DNA of 64,000 nt, taken from Mimachlamys varia (lineage: Eukaryota; Mollusca; Bivalvia; Pectinida; Pectinidae). The position numbers were made by a program, and so were the translations under genes. This document shows, in pieces, positions 12,741 to 25,685 of this stretch. Numbering within the stretch: the stretch's first letter is position 1; each line of letters starts with the position of its first letter. The notes under the pieces were generated by a model. The model was not told the DNA's origin, searched no databases, and worked only from the letters and a program-made list of their open reading frames with translations. The stretch spans positions 8,117,282 through 8,181,281 of the forward strand of contig OX392536.1 of the NCBI GenBank assembly GCA_947623455.1, given 5' to 3'.

Positions 12741-13459
12741 ATGATGTTTATTCTTTCCTTTTTTATCACATCTCTGGTTCCTGTGGATATACCAATAGCT
12801 CGTAAGTAATAATTTATTATTTTTAGAAGTGATTGTTTTCAATACATTATTTATACATTGCAATTGATGTTGAAAACACATCTCACTTTAATATTATTGA
12901 TTACAACAATTGTATATATTGTACTCAGAATAACAACGATAACATTCTTGATAAAATATTTTAATATCCAACGGAGAGTCTTTAAAAAAGAAAACATGTT
13001 CATTTATTATGTGATGAAGTTTTTGATACCATACATTAAACAGTTTGCTTCACGAAGGAAAAAGTTATAAACATCTATAATATACATCAGTAGCTTTCAA
13101 TTTCGCAAAACTTGATAATGTCTATCTTTTGTATCATTTCACAATATTCATGGCATAAATGATTATGTTTATCCAGTATAACAATTAATTATGTTGATAT
13201 GTATATGCTTTATTTTCGTTTGTCTCAATAATCTAAACATTATTTGGAAATGTGTTATATATATAACTAGCCTATCAGATACTGTGGTTTAGTTATATAT
13301 GTATGTAATGATCATTTACATCACTTACCGGATGCTCCAAACTTTTTCTTGCAATAAAGTTCACATTTACGGACATTTCGTTTGCTGCACAATGAATTTG
13401 ATCCCATGATTTTTAAATCATTAAAGTTAATATCAGAAATTGTTACAATTATTAATGAT
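12741..13459 (+). repeat. Array unit 10, acceptor lost
   Basis: Signal-like exon 12741-12801 ends in C before GTAAGT (an Arg codon if joined to GA). The island at 13331 is preceded by CG, not AG, and is frameshifted like that of unit 9. Confidence 0.55.
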
Positions 13460-14531
13460 ATGATGTTTATTCTTTCCTTTTTTATCACATCTCTGGTTCC
13501 TGTGGATATACCAATAGTTCGTAAGTAATAATTCATTCTTTTTAGAAGTGATTGTTTTCATCACATTAATTATACATTTCAATTGATGTTGAAAACACAT
13601 CTCACTTTAATATTATTGATTAATCAATTGCATCAATTGTCCTCGGAATAACAACGATAACATTCTTTATAAAATATTTTAATATCCAATGGAGAGTCTT
13701 TAAAAAAGAAAACATGTTCATTTATTATGCGCTGAAGTTTTTGATACCATACATTAAACAGTTTGCTTCACGAAGGAAAACGTTATAAACAACTATAATA
13801 TACATCAATAGCCATCAATTTCGCAAAACATGATACTGTCTTTCTTTTGTATCATTTCTAAATGTTCATGGCATAAATGGTTATGTTTTATTAGTATAAC
13901 AATTGATTATGTTGATATTTATATGCTTTATTTCGTTTGTCTCAAATATCTAAACATTATTTGGAAATGTGTTATATATATAACCAGCCTATCCGATACT
14001 GTGTTGTAGTTATATATGTACATGTATGTAATGATCATTTTGCATCATTTATAGGATGCTGCATTCTTCCTTGTTGCAATAAAGTTCACATTTCCATATA
14101 TTAAACAGTGTGTGAATTGCAAGACAAATAATCAATAATTATCAGATATATTAATCGCTTTCATTTCCGAAACCAAAATCAAATATCTACTATTGTATCA
14201 TTTCTAAATGTTCTTTGTATAAATTGTCTTGTTAAGTCGGTATAACAATTATTTGTGTCAATATATATATATATGGTTTATTTTCCGTTGTCACTATGAT
14301 CTGATTAATATTTGGACATTTGTTATATAAATACCATCAGCTACTGTGTTGTAGTTATATCTGTATATAATGATCAGTTTACATCATTTATAGGACGCTA
14401 CATACTTCCTTGTTGTAAAAGAGTTCACATTTACATCTATACCAACATTTCTTTTACTACACAAGGTATATGATCCATTGATTTTTAAATCATTAAAGTT
14501 AATATCAGAAATTGTTACAATTATTAATGAT
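13460..14531 (+). repeat. Array unit 11, intact pair plus extra island
   Basis: Signal-like exon 13460-13520 ends in C before GTAAGT. The island at 14055 is CC-x3-CC with an early TAA; a second island (14394, Arg-Tyr) follows without its own signal exon. Confidence 0.55.
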
Positions 14532-14648
14532 ATGATGTTTAATCTTTTCTTTTTCATCTCCTCCCTGGTTCCTGTGGCAATATCAATAGACGGTAAGTAA
14601 TATTGTTTTCCTTTTAGAAGTGATAGTTTACACTATATTAATTATAAA

Positions 14649-14660
14649 GGGCCTGTTTCC
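14649..14660 (+). repeat. Left TIR of Spy-like element
   Basis: GGGCCTGTTTCC; perfect inverse of 18629-18640. With the flanking AAA/TTT the symmetry extends to 15 bp. Confidence 0.85.
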
Positions 14661-15745
14661 AGTAATGTTAATTCTCCATAGGAGCCTGCCCCCGTATAAT
14701 TTCTTATCTAGCTCCACTACAGTTTTTTTCTTTTCCGAAGAATAATTTTACACCTTTCCGACACCCGGATTTCATAATTTCAGTGAAAACGTATTTTTAT
14801 AAAGTTGTCATTTTTAGCTTTAAAGACATAAGGTCGTAAATAAAAGACGGTTATCTCGAAATTGTAATTAGCAACATAGTATAATTTTTTTTTGATAAAC
14901 ATTTGCAAAACATCGTGTTTATTCATAAAACATAAAAAAAAAAAATTCTCGGATGAAAATGCTCTTGCAGACACACAATTAGGGAAAAAAATGCCATAAA
15001 ATTGCAATTTTCTCCCGTTATATAGTTTTGGATGCACATTTCCATCACAAAATCGGATAGAGCTTAACTTGTTTCATATGTGTACCAAAAATCAGCTAAT
15101 TCCATGTGGTGGAACGTTCTCATATCGCCGCCTGAATGTGGTTGTAAATTGAAAGAAAAGGGGAATTGAGCAACAACCTTGTCTGAAACCCTATTATATA
15201 GCTTATTATATACAAAATTTTATATTGAATATCAGAGCGATTATTTTCATGACAGTTTTATGATATCAAACGACTAAATAAACAGTATCAATATAAAGAT
15301 TTACACTGAGGACACCCTGATACATGAATACTTTTCTATCTCAAGTTATCCTCTTCTGAATTTTCTGATCGTGTGACCTTAAACATTTATCCGTATCTTC
15401 TTGTCTTTGTCTATACGTTTACGGAATCATTGACCCGACGCTAGCTATTCTTGTCTCACTTTCCTTGTTTTATTGTCCCATCTCCAAAGCGTTGTGGCTC
15501 TGTCAGGGTTGGGACCCTGACTTGTTTCACTTTCTTTGTGCCTGCCGACCACGCCACATCGATTAGATAGATTATCCATATGAAATACTTTATTTTGTTC
15601 CAAGTAATCAATCAATTCGTTATTATCACACATTTTCGCATAATTGTTCCACACTACTAAGTATTAGCTGTTTACAGCAATCATCGGTGGCTTGCTATTT
15701 TGTTACTTTATCGACGCTTCATAAACCAATCGTTATTGTTTAAAG

Positions 15746-17727
15746 ATGGAGGGTAAATGTGTTGGAGAAGGCTGTCAACTATACTTCAAGAAACGTAGTG
15801 GCAATAAGAACAGAAGTACACACAATGTTAATAGTCCACAATATTAATGGCTCCTAGATACGCTGGTGCAACAAGGATTGTTGTCAGCAAAGGAACAAGC
15901 ACTCATTTGCCAGAAGTGCTACATGAAGTATCTTCGGAACAAAAATCAGCCTGAACCTGAAACCGAGGAGAACCAGGAAATAGAGAAAGAAGACGACTCC
16001 CCGTCCCATATCCTGCCGTTGCTGACCCTTCATGATCTTTTGAATGGATCATCTTCACACAAAAAATGCTGTCTCTGTCTTGTTACCTTTGCAATAAATG
16101 GAACAAAATCAAAGACATCACCTGATCGATTCACACAATCTGTGGTGCCCCACCTCATCCCGCGTCTGCTCCATTCACCTTATTGGTAACGACTTAGATC
16201 CGTCTACAGAGGTAGTCTTTGATGGTAGAGGTTCCTTGGAATCTCAGTTACCATCAAAATCGTCGGAAATCATTAATGACCTCTTAGAAGTGTCGCACGT
16301 CCTTTCACAGAACCAGTCTGCGTTTGCAATAAGCTTTTCTTCTCTTGATGACTTGGCATGCATGGCCTGGACAGGTTGGTCCAAAGATCAGTTCCTCGAA
16401 ATCCACTCGCACTGTTCCCCATATCTTTCATCTGGTATATATACCAAGACTACACACGATGCTCTACTACTGTTCTGGGTAAAACTGAAAACCGACATTT
16501 CCTGGAGTCAGTGTTCTTCTCCTTTTGGAATTTCCAAGTCAAGTGTGTCCAAAACTTTCCACTCCATAGTACAGGCATTAGACACATCGATAGACCCACA
16601 ATTGCTAGGGCCGGATCACTTGACAAGAGAACAGTTGCTCGGGCACAATACTGTCTTTTCAGAAGCATTTTTTGGAGATAAAGCCACTGCCATATTAGAT
16701 GGCACCTATATTTATATCCAGAAAAGCTTCAACCACAAGCTCCAGAGAATGTCCTACTATAGCCAGAAGAAGAGAAACTATCTCAAATTCATGAGCATCC
16801 CCTTACTAGATGGCTACATTCTGGACACAGTAGGACCATTCAGTGGCAGTGAAAATGATGCTACAATTACAAAAGATGTCATGGACAAGCTAGTTACTTG
16901 GCTACAACCAGATGACAATGTTGTCGTTGACCGAGGTTTTAGAGATGTCCTACAAGTTCTCGAAGCCTCTGGCCTCAATGCTAGCATGCCGTCATACCTG
17001 AAACACGGTCAAAGTCAACATTCTGACGTCCAAGCAAATCTTGACAGAACTATCACCAAATCGAGGTGGATTGTGGAATCCTATCATGGTCGTCTGAAAC
17101 ACTGGACGTTCTTCCGACAGCTTTATCAACGTCATTGAGGCTTTGCTTCGAACCGTCACAGCCTGTCTGAATGGTTATAGAGAACCGATCTACCAGAGAT
17201 CTCCAGAGAGAGATGCCAAAGATAGGCTTATGGCTGAACGTATGAAGGACCGTTTGACAACACCGAATGGTTTAGCTCAGAGAGTCAAGACAGATCCGGA
17301 TCTATCTAGACGGGCAAGGTCCGATTTTGTCAAGATGGATGCATCTTCCGTACTGTTTCCCCGTCTCGATCTCGATTACTTGAGAATCATTACGTGTGGA
17401 ACGTATCAGATATCTCTGGCTCCTGGTTACATCGCCGAACATTTAAGTGATGACGGAGACTATGAGGTGCGGCTTTACCGGCACTCCCCAGACCTTCTCC
17501 GATGTCAAATACATTCGCGATACAAAAGCCAAACGAAATATAACGTTTGGGTACGGTTCACCGTTTCACCTGATGATGAGGCCCCAATAAAAGACTACTA
17601 CTGCCAGTGCCCAGTTGGAGAGAGAACGATGGGAATGTGTGCGCACATCTCCAGTATCTTGTACTACAATTGTACCTTGCGTATTACAGGGCGCTGGAAA
17701 ACCCTCGACCATTACAACCACAGTTAA
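15746..17727 (+). pseudogene. Spy transposase with SWIM zinc finger, broken
   Basis: The frame starts at ATG 15746 with a Cys-rich N-terminus (C-x4-C, later C-x2-C and CC-x-C), then the catalytic region. DDE residues are visible: Asp in ILDGTY (16698-16700), Asp in VVDRGF (16929-16931) and Glu in IVESYHGR (17076-17078), an arrangement typical of DDE_Tnp_4 (PIF/Harbinger and ISL2EU relatives). A SWIM-type finger follows (C-x-C at 17602-17610, C-x-H at 17638-17646). Damage: an in-frame TAA at 15845, a frameshift near 16100-16180, and a frameshift near 17110-17140. All three catalytic acidic residues survive. Reading across the breaks would give about 650 residues. SWIM fingers bind zinc and often DNA; here one probably helps end or target recognition, which is inference. 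Confidence 0.8.
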
Positions 17728-18628
17728 AGAAATTCCGATAAAACTTGAAATAGTTTTCCATGCGGCAACATGTCAAAATGTCATATGTCATATGTCAAAA
17801 GTATGTTTGGTACTCGATATGAAAGATCCCCGTTACCATGTGACTCACCAAACTTATAAATATAGGTATTATACAATCGCCCGTAGCTATGAACACTCTC
17901 GTAAATGCAAAAACCAATCAAAATCATAAGGAACACGTTTTGTGTGTTGTTCTGTCTATTTGTCAGCCAATGTCTTCAACCAGGGGGACTTGTGAAGTAG
18001 CCATCTTGGATTTCTTTCATGAAAAAGTGTTTCTCTCACTTTTTTTTCATATCTGTGTACATATTCTCAACATACCGAGCAAATACTCTCGTGTTTTTGT
18101 TAATTATCTAAAGAAAGTCGAAAATCGGCAATTCAACCATAGGCTAATTCAACCCAAGATTTGAAAATGTTCCACCACTTACATTTTGATGATTTTTCCT
18201 CTCATCAATAGCATATTACGTACTGTTTGATAGGATAAAAATTGGTTTGCATCCAACGCCCATAAAAGGGTGTATTCTCTAAAAAACACAGTTTTTGTGT
18301 CTAAAATGTTATTATCGAAAATGGCATTTCTGAGATTGTTTCTTCCATAAAACAGCCAAATGGCGCAATGGAAACATGATTTTTTTGTCACAATCATGCC
18401 ATGAATGTATTCTTTACGGTGACTATCATTTGATTAGATTTTCATTAATATTTTACATAACATGCACATTTTATCGACACTTAGACAGCTTCTGAAAGGT
18501 ACAACTTTGAGGAGCCATAAAAAACAAAGCAAGTGACCTAAATCTTTATACTTTATAGATTTGTGACCACAACGGCATGGGCAATGCACCACCAACAGGA
18601 AATTTGAATCAGAGAAGGGGCCATTTTG
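17728..18628. other. Spy element 3' non-coding region
   Basis: AT-rich sequence between the transposase stop and the right TIR. Short frames on both strands have no support. A matching non-coding stretch (14661-15745) lies on the 5' side. Confidence 0.5.
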
Positions 18629-18640
18629 GAAACAGGCCCT
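18629..18640 (-). repeat. Right TIR of Spy-like element
   Basis: GGAAACAGGCCC, the inverse of the left end. Array sequence resumes at the next base. Confidence 0.85.
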
Positions 18641-19241
18641 TTCAATTGATGTTGAAAACACATCTAACTTTCATATGTTTGATTAATACAATTGTATCAA
18701 TTGTACTCAGAATAAAAACGATAACATTCTTTATAAAATATTTCAATATCTAACGGAGAGTCTTTAAAAAAGAAAACATGTTCATTTATTATGTGCTGAA
18801 GTTTTTGATACCATACATTAAACAGTTTGCTTCTCGAAGGAAAACGTTATAAACAACTATAATATACATCAATAGCTTTCAATTTCGCAAAACATGATAA
18901 TGTCTTTCTTTTGTATCATTTCTAAATGTTCATGGCATAAATGGTTATGTTTAATCAGTATAACAATTAATTATGTTGATATTTATATGCTTTATTTTCG
19001 TTTGTCTCAATAATCTAAACATTATTTGGAAATGTGTTATATATATAACCAGCCTATCAGATACTGTGCTGTAGTTATATATGTATGTAATGATCATTTT
19101 ACATCATTTATAGGATACTGCATACTTTCTTGTTGCAATAAAGTTCACATTCACCGACATTTCGTTTGCTGTACAATGGATTTGATCCCATGATTTTTAT
19201 ATCAATAAAGTTAATTAAAGATTGTAACAATTATTAATGAT

Positions 19242-19965
19242 ATGATGTTTATTCTTTCCTTTTTCATCTACTCTCTGGTTCCTGTGGATATACCAATAGT
19301 TGGTAAGTAATAAATGTGTTCTTCGTTTAAGTGAATATTTACACTAAACTAACTATGCATTTGAACTGATGTTGAAAGCATAGCTTACTTAAATATTTGA
19401 GATGGATATAATTGTGGCAATCATCAAAATTTTCACAACGACAACATTCTTAAGGAGTCAATTTAGAATAGACAATGCTCAATCTATAAAAACAAAGATT
19501 ATATTTTTATTATCCAATAAATTGCTGTAGTACCATATATTAAACAGTGTGTGAATTGCAAGACAAATAACCAATAATTAACATATATGTTAATCGCTTT
19601 CATTTCCGAAACAAAAATCAAATGTCTACTATGGATCATTTCTAAATGTTCTTTGTATAAATTGTCTTGTTTAGTCGGTATAACATTTAATTGTGTCAAT
19701 ATATATACGGTGTATTTTCCTTTGCCTCTTTGATCGAATTAATATTTGGACATTTGTTATACATAAACCATCAGCTACTGTTTTGTAGTTATATCTGTAT
19801 GTAATGATCAGTTTACATCATTTATAGGACGCTATATGCTTCCTTGTTGTAAAAAAGTTCACATTTACATCTATACGAACATTTCTTTTACTACACAAGG
19901 TATATGATCCATTGATTTTTAAATCATTAAAGTTAATATCAGAAATTGTTACAATTATTAATGAT
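19242..19965 (+). repeat. Array unit 13, intact pair, two-Cys island
   Basis: Signal-like exon 19242-19302 plus GTAAGT; island at 19828 of the Arg-Tyr type. Close copy of unit 5. Confidence 0.55.
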
Positions 19966-21037
19966 ATGATGTTTAATCTTTTCTTTTTCATCTTCTCCAT
20001 GGTTCCTGTGGCAATACCAATAGACTGTAAGTAATATTGTTTTCCTTTTAGCAGTGATTGTTTACACTACATTAATTATACATTTCAATTGATGTTGAAA
20101 ACACATCTAACTTTCATATTTTTGATTAATACAATTGTATCAATTGTACTCAGAATAAAAACGATAACATTCTTTATAAAATATTTTGATATCTAACGGA
20201 GAGTCTTTAAAAAAGAAAACATGTTCATTTATTATGCGCTGAAGTTTTTGATACCATACATTAAACAGTTTGCTTCTCGAAGGAAAACGTTATAAACAAC
20301 TATAATATACATCAATAGCCATCAATTTCGCAAAACATGATACTGTCTTTCTTTTGTATCATTTCTAAATGTTCATGGCATAAATGGTTATGTTTTATTA
20401 GTATAACAATTAATTATGTTGATATTTATATGCTTTATTTCGTTTGTCTCAATTATCTAAACATTATTTGGAAATGTGTTATATATATAACCAGCCTATC
20501 CGATACTGTGTTGTAGTTATATATGTACATGTATGTAATGATCATTTTGCATCATTTATAGGATGCTGCATTCTTCCTTGTTGCAATAAAGTTCACATTT
20601 CCATATATTAAACAGTGTGTGAATTGCAAGACAAATAATCAAAAATTATCAGATATATTAATCGCTTTCATTTCCGAACCAAAATCAAATATCTACTATT
20701 GTATCATTTCTAAATTTTCTTTGTATAAATTGTGTTGTTTAGTCGGTATAACAATTATTTGTGTCAATATATATATATATGGTTTATTTTCCGTTGTCAC
20801 TATGATCTGATTAATATTTGGACATTTGTTATATAAATACCATCAGCTACTGTGTTGTAGTTATATCTGTATATAATGATCAGTTTACATCATTTATAGG
20901 ACGCTACATACTTCCTTGTTGTAAAAAAGTTCACATTTACATCTATACCAACATTTCTTTTACTACACAAGGTATATGATCCATTGATTTTTAAATCATT
21001 AAAGTTAATATCAGAAATTGTTACAATTATTAATGAT
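19966..21037 (+). repeat. Array unit 14, joint would create a stop
   Basis: Signal-like exon 19966-20026 ends in T before GTAAGT. Islands at 20562 (CC-x3-CC) and 20900 (Arg-Tyr). Close copy of unit 6. Confidence 0.55.
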
Positions 21038-21756
21038 ATGATGTTTAATCTTTTCTTTTTCATCTCCTCCCTGGTTCCTGTGGCAATATCAATAGACGGT
21101 AAGTAATATTGTTTTCCTTTTAGAAGTGATAGTTTACACTATATTAATTATAAATTTCAATTGATGTTGAAAACACATCTAACTTTCATATGTTTGATTA
21201 ATACAATTGTATCAATTGTACTCAGAATAAAAACGATAACATTCTTTATAAAATATTTCAATATCTAACGGAGAGTCTTTAAAAAAGAAAACATGTTCAT
21301 TTATTATGTGCTGAAGTTTTTGATACCATACATTAAACAGTTTGCTTCTCGAAGGAAAACGTTATAAACAACTATAATATACATCAATAGCTTTCAATTT
21401 CGCAAAACATGATAATGTCTTTCTTTTGTATCATTTCTAAATGTTCATGGCATAAATGGTTATGTTTAATCAGTATAGCAATTAATTATGTTGATATTTA
21501 TATGCTTTATTTTCGTTTGTCTCAATAATCTAAACATTATTTGGAAATGTGTTATATATATAACCAGCCTATCAGATACTGTGCTGTAGTTATATATGTA
21601 TGTAATGATCATTTTACATCATTTATAGGATACTGCATACTTTCTTGTTGCAATAAAGTTCACATTCACCGACATTTCGTTTGCTGTACAATGGATTTGA
21701 TCCCATGATTTTTATATCAATAAAGTTAATTGAAGATTGTAACAATTATTAATGAT
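21038..21756 (+). repeat. Array unit 15, intact pair
   Basis: Signal-like exon 21038-21098 plus GTAAGT; island at 21629 with the unit-4 Cys pattern. Confidence 0.55.
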
Positions 21757-22477
21757 ATGATGTTTATTCTTTCCTTTTTCATCTACTCTCTGGTTCCTGT
21801 GGATATACCAATAGTTGGTAAGTAATAAATGTGTTCTTCGTTTAAGTGAATATTTACACTAAACTAACTATGCATTTGAACTGATGTTGAAAGCATAGCT
21901 TACTTAAATATTTGAGATGGATATAATTGTGGCAAACATAAAGGTTTTCACAAAGACAACATTCTTAAGGTGTCAATTTAGAATAGCCAACGCTCAATCT
22001 CTAAAAACAAATAATTTATTTTCATTTTGTTATAAAGTGCTGTAATACCATATATTAAACAGTGTGTGAATTGCAAGACAAGTAACCAATAATTAACATA
22101 TATATTAATCGCTTTTATTTCCGAAACCAAAATCAAATGTCTAATTTGTATCATTTCTAAATGTTCTTTGTATAAATTATCTTGTTTAGTCGGTATAACA
22201 ATTAATTGTGTCAATAGATATACGGTTTGTTTTCCTTTGTCTCTTTGATCTGATCAAAATTTGGACATTTGTTATATATATACCATCAGCTACTGTGTTC
22301 TAGTTATATTTGTATGCAATGATCAGTTTACATCATTTATCGGACGCTATACACTTCCTAGTTGTAATAAAGTTCACATTTACATCTATACGAACATTTC
22401 TGTACTACACTATGTATTTGATCGATTGATTTTTAGATAATTGTAGTTGATCAGCAATTGTTACAATTATTAATGAT
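21757..22477 (+). repeat. Array unit 16, acceptor lost
   Basis: Signal-like exon 21757-21817 plus GTAAGT. The island at 22343 is preceded by CG, and it is of the Arg-Tyr type. Confidence 0.55.
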
Positions 22478-23196
22478 ATGATGTTTAATCTTTCCTTTTT
22501 CATCTCCTCCCTGGTTCCTGTGGCAATATCAATAGACTGTAAGTAATCATTTATTCTTTTTAGAAGTGATTGTTTACACTACATTAATTTTACATTTCAA
22601 TTGATGTTGAAAACACATCTAACTTTCATATTTTTGATTAATACAATTGTATCAATTGTACTCAGAATAAAAACGATAACATTCTTTATAAAATATTTTA
22701 ATATTCAACGGAGAGTCTTTAAAAAAGAAAACATGTTCATTTATTATGTTCTGAAGTTTTTGATACCATACATTAAACAGTTTGCTTCACGAAGGAAAAC
22801 GTTATAAACAACTATAATATACATCAATAGCTTTCAATTTCGCAAAACATGATAATGTCTTTCTTTTGTATCATTTCTAAATGTTCATGGCATAAATGGT
22901 TATGTTTAATCAGTATAACAATTTATTATGTTGATATTTATATGCTTTATTTTCGTTTGTCTCAATAATCTAAACATTGTTTGGAAATGTGTTATATATA
23001 TAACCAGCCTATCAGATACTGTGCTGTAGTTATATATGTATGTAATGATCATTTTACATCATTTATAGGACACTGCATACTTTCTTGTTGCAATATAGTT
23101 CACATTCACCGACATTTCGTTTGCTGTACAATGGATTTGATCCCATGATTTTTAGATCAATAAAGTTAATTAAAAATTGTAACAATTATTAATGAT
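22478..23196 (+). repeat. Array unit 17, joint would create a stop
   Basis: Signal-like exon 22478-22538 ends in T before GTAAGT. The island at 23069 has His at the site that is Tyr in unit 4, and otherwise the same Cys pattern. Confidence 0.55.
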
Positions 23197-23918
23197 ATGA
23201 TGTTTATTCTTTCCTTTTTCATCTACTCTCTGGTTCCTGTGGATATACCAATAGTTGGTAAGTAATAAATGTGTTCTTCGTTTTAGTGAATATTTACACT
23301 AAACTAACTATGCATTTGAACTGATGTTGAAAGCATAGATTACTTAAATATTTGAGATGGATATAATTATGGCAATCATCAAAATTTTCACAACGACAAC
23401 ATTCTTAAGGAGTCAATTTAGAATAGACAACGCTCAATCTATAAAAACAAAGATTATATTTTTATTATCCAATAAAGTGCTGTAGTACCATATATTAAAC
23501 AGTGTGTGAATTGCAAGACAAATAACCAATAATTAACATATATATTAATCGCTTTCATTTCCGAAACAAAAATCAAATGTCTACTATGGATCATTTCTAA
23601 ATGTTCTTTGTATAAATTGTCTTGTTTAGTCGGTATAACATTTAATTGTGTCAATATATATACGGTGTATTTTCCTTTGCCTCTTTGATCTAATTAATAT
23701 TTGGACATTTGTTATACATAAACCATCAGCTACTGTGTTGTAGTTATATCTGTATGTAATGATCAGTTTACATCATTTATAGGACGCTATATACTTCCTT
23801 GTTGTAATAAAGTTCACATTTACTTCTATATGAACATTTCTTTTACCACACAAGGTATTTGATCCATTGATTTTTAAATCATTATAGTTGATCAGCAATA
23901 GTTACATTTATTAATGAT
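23197..23918 (+). repeat. Array unit 18, intact pair, two-Cys island
   Basis: Signal-like exon 23197-23257 plus GTAAGT; island at 23783 of the Arg-Tyr type. Confidence 0.55.
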
Positions 23919-24969
23919 ATGATGTTTAATCTTTCCTTTTTCATGTCCTCCCTGGTTCCTGTGGCAATATCAATAGACCATAATAATTTTTTCCTTTTAG
24001 AAGTGATTGTTTACACTACATTAATTATACATTTCAATTGATGATGAAAACACATCTCACTTTAATATTTTTGATTAATCAATTGCATCAATTGTACTCC
24101 GAATAAAAACGATAATATTCTTTATAAAATATTTTAATACAGAACGGAGAGTCTTTAAAACAGAAAACAAGTTCATTTATTATGTGATGAAGTTTTTTAT
24201 ACCATACATTAAACAGTATGATTCAAGAAAGAAAAAAAAACATACATCAATAGCTTTCAATTTCGCAAAACATGATAATGTCTTGCTTTTGTATCATTTC
24301 TAAATGTTCATGGCATAAATGGTTATATTTAATTAGTATAACAATTAATTATGTTGATATTTATATGCTTTATTTCGTTTGTGTGGATAATCTGAACATT
24401 ATTTGGAAATGTGTTATATATATAACCAGCCTATCCGATACTGTGTTGTAGTTATATATGTATGTAATGATCATTTTACATCATTTATAGGATGCTGCAT
24501 ACTTCCTTGTTGCAATAAAGTTCACATTTCCATATATTAAACAGTGTGTGAATTGCAAGACAAAGTATCAATAATTATCAGATATATTAATCGCTTTCAT
24601 TTCCGAAGCCAAAATCGAATATCTACTATTTTTATCATTTCTAAATGTTCTTTGTATCAATTGTCTTGTTTAGTCGGTATAACAATTATTTGTGTCAATA
24701 TATATATATGGTTTATTTTCAGTTGTCTCTATGATCTGATTAATATTTGGACATTTGTTATATATATACCATCAGCTACTGAGTTGTAGTTATATCTGTA
24801 TGTAATGATCAATTTACATCATTTATAGGACGCTACATACTTCCTTGTTGTAAAAAAATTCACATTTACATCTATACCAACATTTCTTTTACTACACAAG
24901 GTATTTGATCCATTTATTTTTAAATCATTAAAGTTAATATCAGAAATTGTTACAATTATTAATGATAAG
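23919..24969 (+). repeat. Array unit 19, donor lost
   Basis: The signal-like frame 23919-23979 is open, but the donor is deleted or changed to ATAATA. Islands at 24491 (CC-x3-CC) and 24829 (Arg-Tyr). Confidence 0.55.
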
Positions 24970-25685
24970 ATGTTTAATCTTTCCTTTGTCATCTCCTCCC
25001 TGATCCTGTGGCAATACCAATAGACTGTAAGTAATATTTTTTTTCCTTTTAGAAGTGATTGTTTACACCACATTAATTATACATTTCAATTGATGTTGAA
25101 AACACATCTCACTTGATTATTTTTTATTAAAACAATTGTATCAATTGTACGCAGAATAAAAATGATAACATTCTTTATAAAATATTTTAATATCCAACGG
25201 AGAGTCTTTAAAAAAGAAAACATGTTCATTTATTATGTGATGAAGTTTTTGATACCATACATTTAACAGTTTGCTTCACGAAGGAAAACGTTATAAACAA
25301 CTATAATTTTCATCAATAGCTTTCAATTTCGCAACACATGATAATGTCTTTCTATTGTATCATTTCTAAATGTTCATGGCATAAATGGTTATGTTTAATC
25401 AGTATAACAATTAATTATGTTGATATTTATATGCTTTATTTTCGTTTGTCTCAATAATCTAAACATTATTTGGAAATGTGTTATATATATAACCAGCCTA
25501 TCAGATACTGTGCTGTAGTTATATATGTATGTAATGATCATTTTACATCATTTATAGGATACTGCATACTTTCTTGTTGCAATAAAGTTCACATTCACCG
25601 ACATTTCGTTTGCTGCACAATGGATTTGATCCCATGATTTTTAGATCAATAAAGTTCATTAAAAATTGTAACAATTATTAATGAT
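24970..25685 (+). repeat. Array unit 20, frameshifted signal exon
   Basis: The first ATG is AAG, and a 1-nt deletion in the GGTTCCTG core shifts the frame. GTAAGT remains, preceded by T. The island at 25558 has the unit-4 Cys pattern. Confidence 0.55.

Larger units (their letters stand above)
8055..13092 (+). repeat. 2.5-kb higher-order repeat of three units
   Basis: Units starting at 8055, 8774 and 9498 (lengths 719, 724, 1076) recur as 10574, 11293 and 12013, an offset of 2519 bp, nearly identical up to about 11.9 kb and then diverging. The same trio recurs as 14532, 19242, 19966 and 21038 once the 4.0-kb transposon is subtracted. A similar offset of about 2.49 kb links 23197 and 25686. 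This shows block-wise duplication rather than unit-by-unit growth. Confidence 0.7.
14649..18640 (+). mobile_element. Spy-like DNA transposon (AAA/TTT insertion, no TSD)
   Basis: The 3992-bp insert starts GGGCCTGTTTCC and ends with its exact inverse (12-bp TIR). Left flank ends ATTATAAA and right flank begins TTTCAATTG; uninterrupted units 4, 7 and 15 read ATTATAAATTTCAATTG at this point. The element therefore sits exactly between AAA and TTT with no duplication or loss. This matches the published Spy group of cut-and-paste transposons, relatives of IS5, ISL2EU and PIF/Harbinger, defined by insertion between AAA and TTT without target duplications. The encoded transposase has a DDE_Tnp_4-type layout, which fits. 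The gene is broken, so this copy is not autonomous. It landed after the array formed. Confidence 0.85.
14532..19241 (+). repeat. Array unit 12, split by a Spy transposon
   Basis: Signal-like exon 14532-14592 plus GTAAGT. The intron is interrupted at 14649-18640 by the Spy-like element and resumes seamlessly at 18641. The island at 19114 has the unit-4 Cys pattern. Unit length without the insert is 718 bp. Confidence 0.6.
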
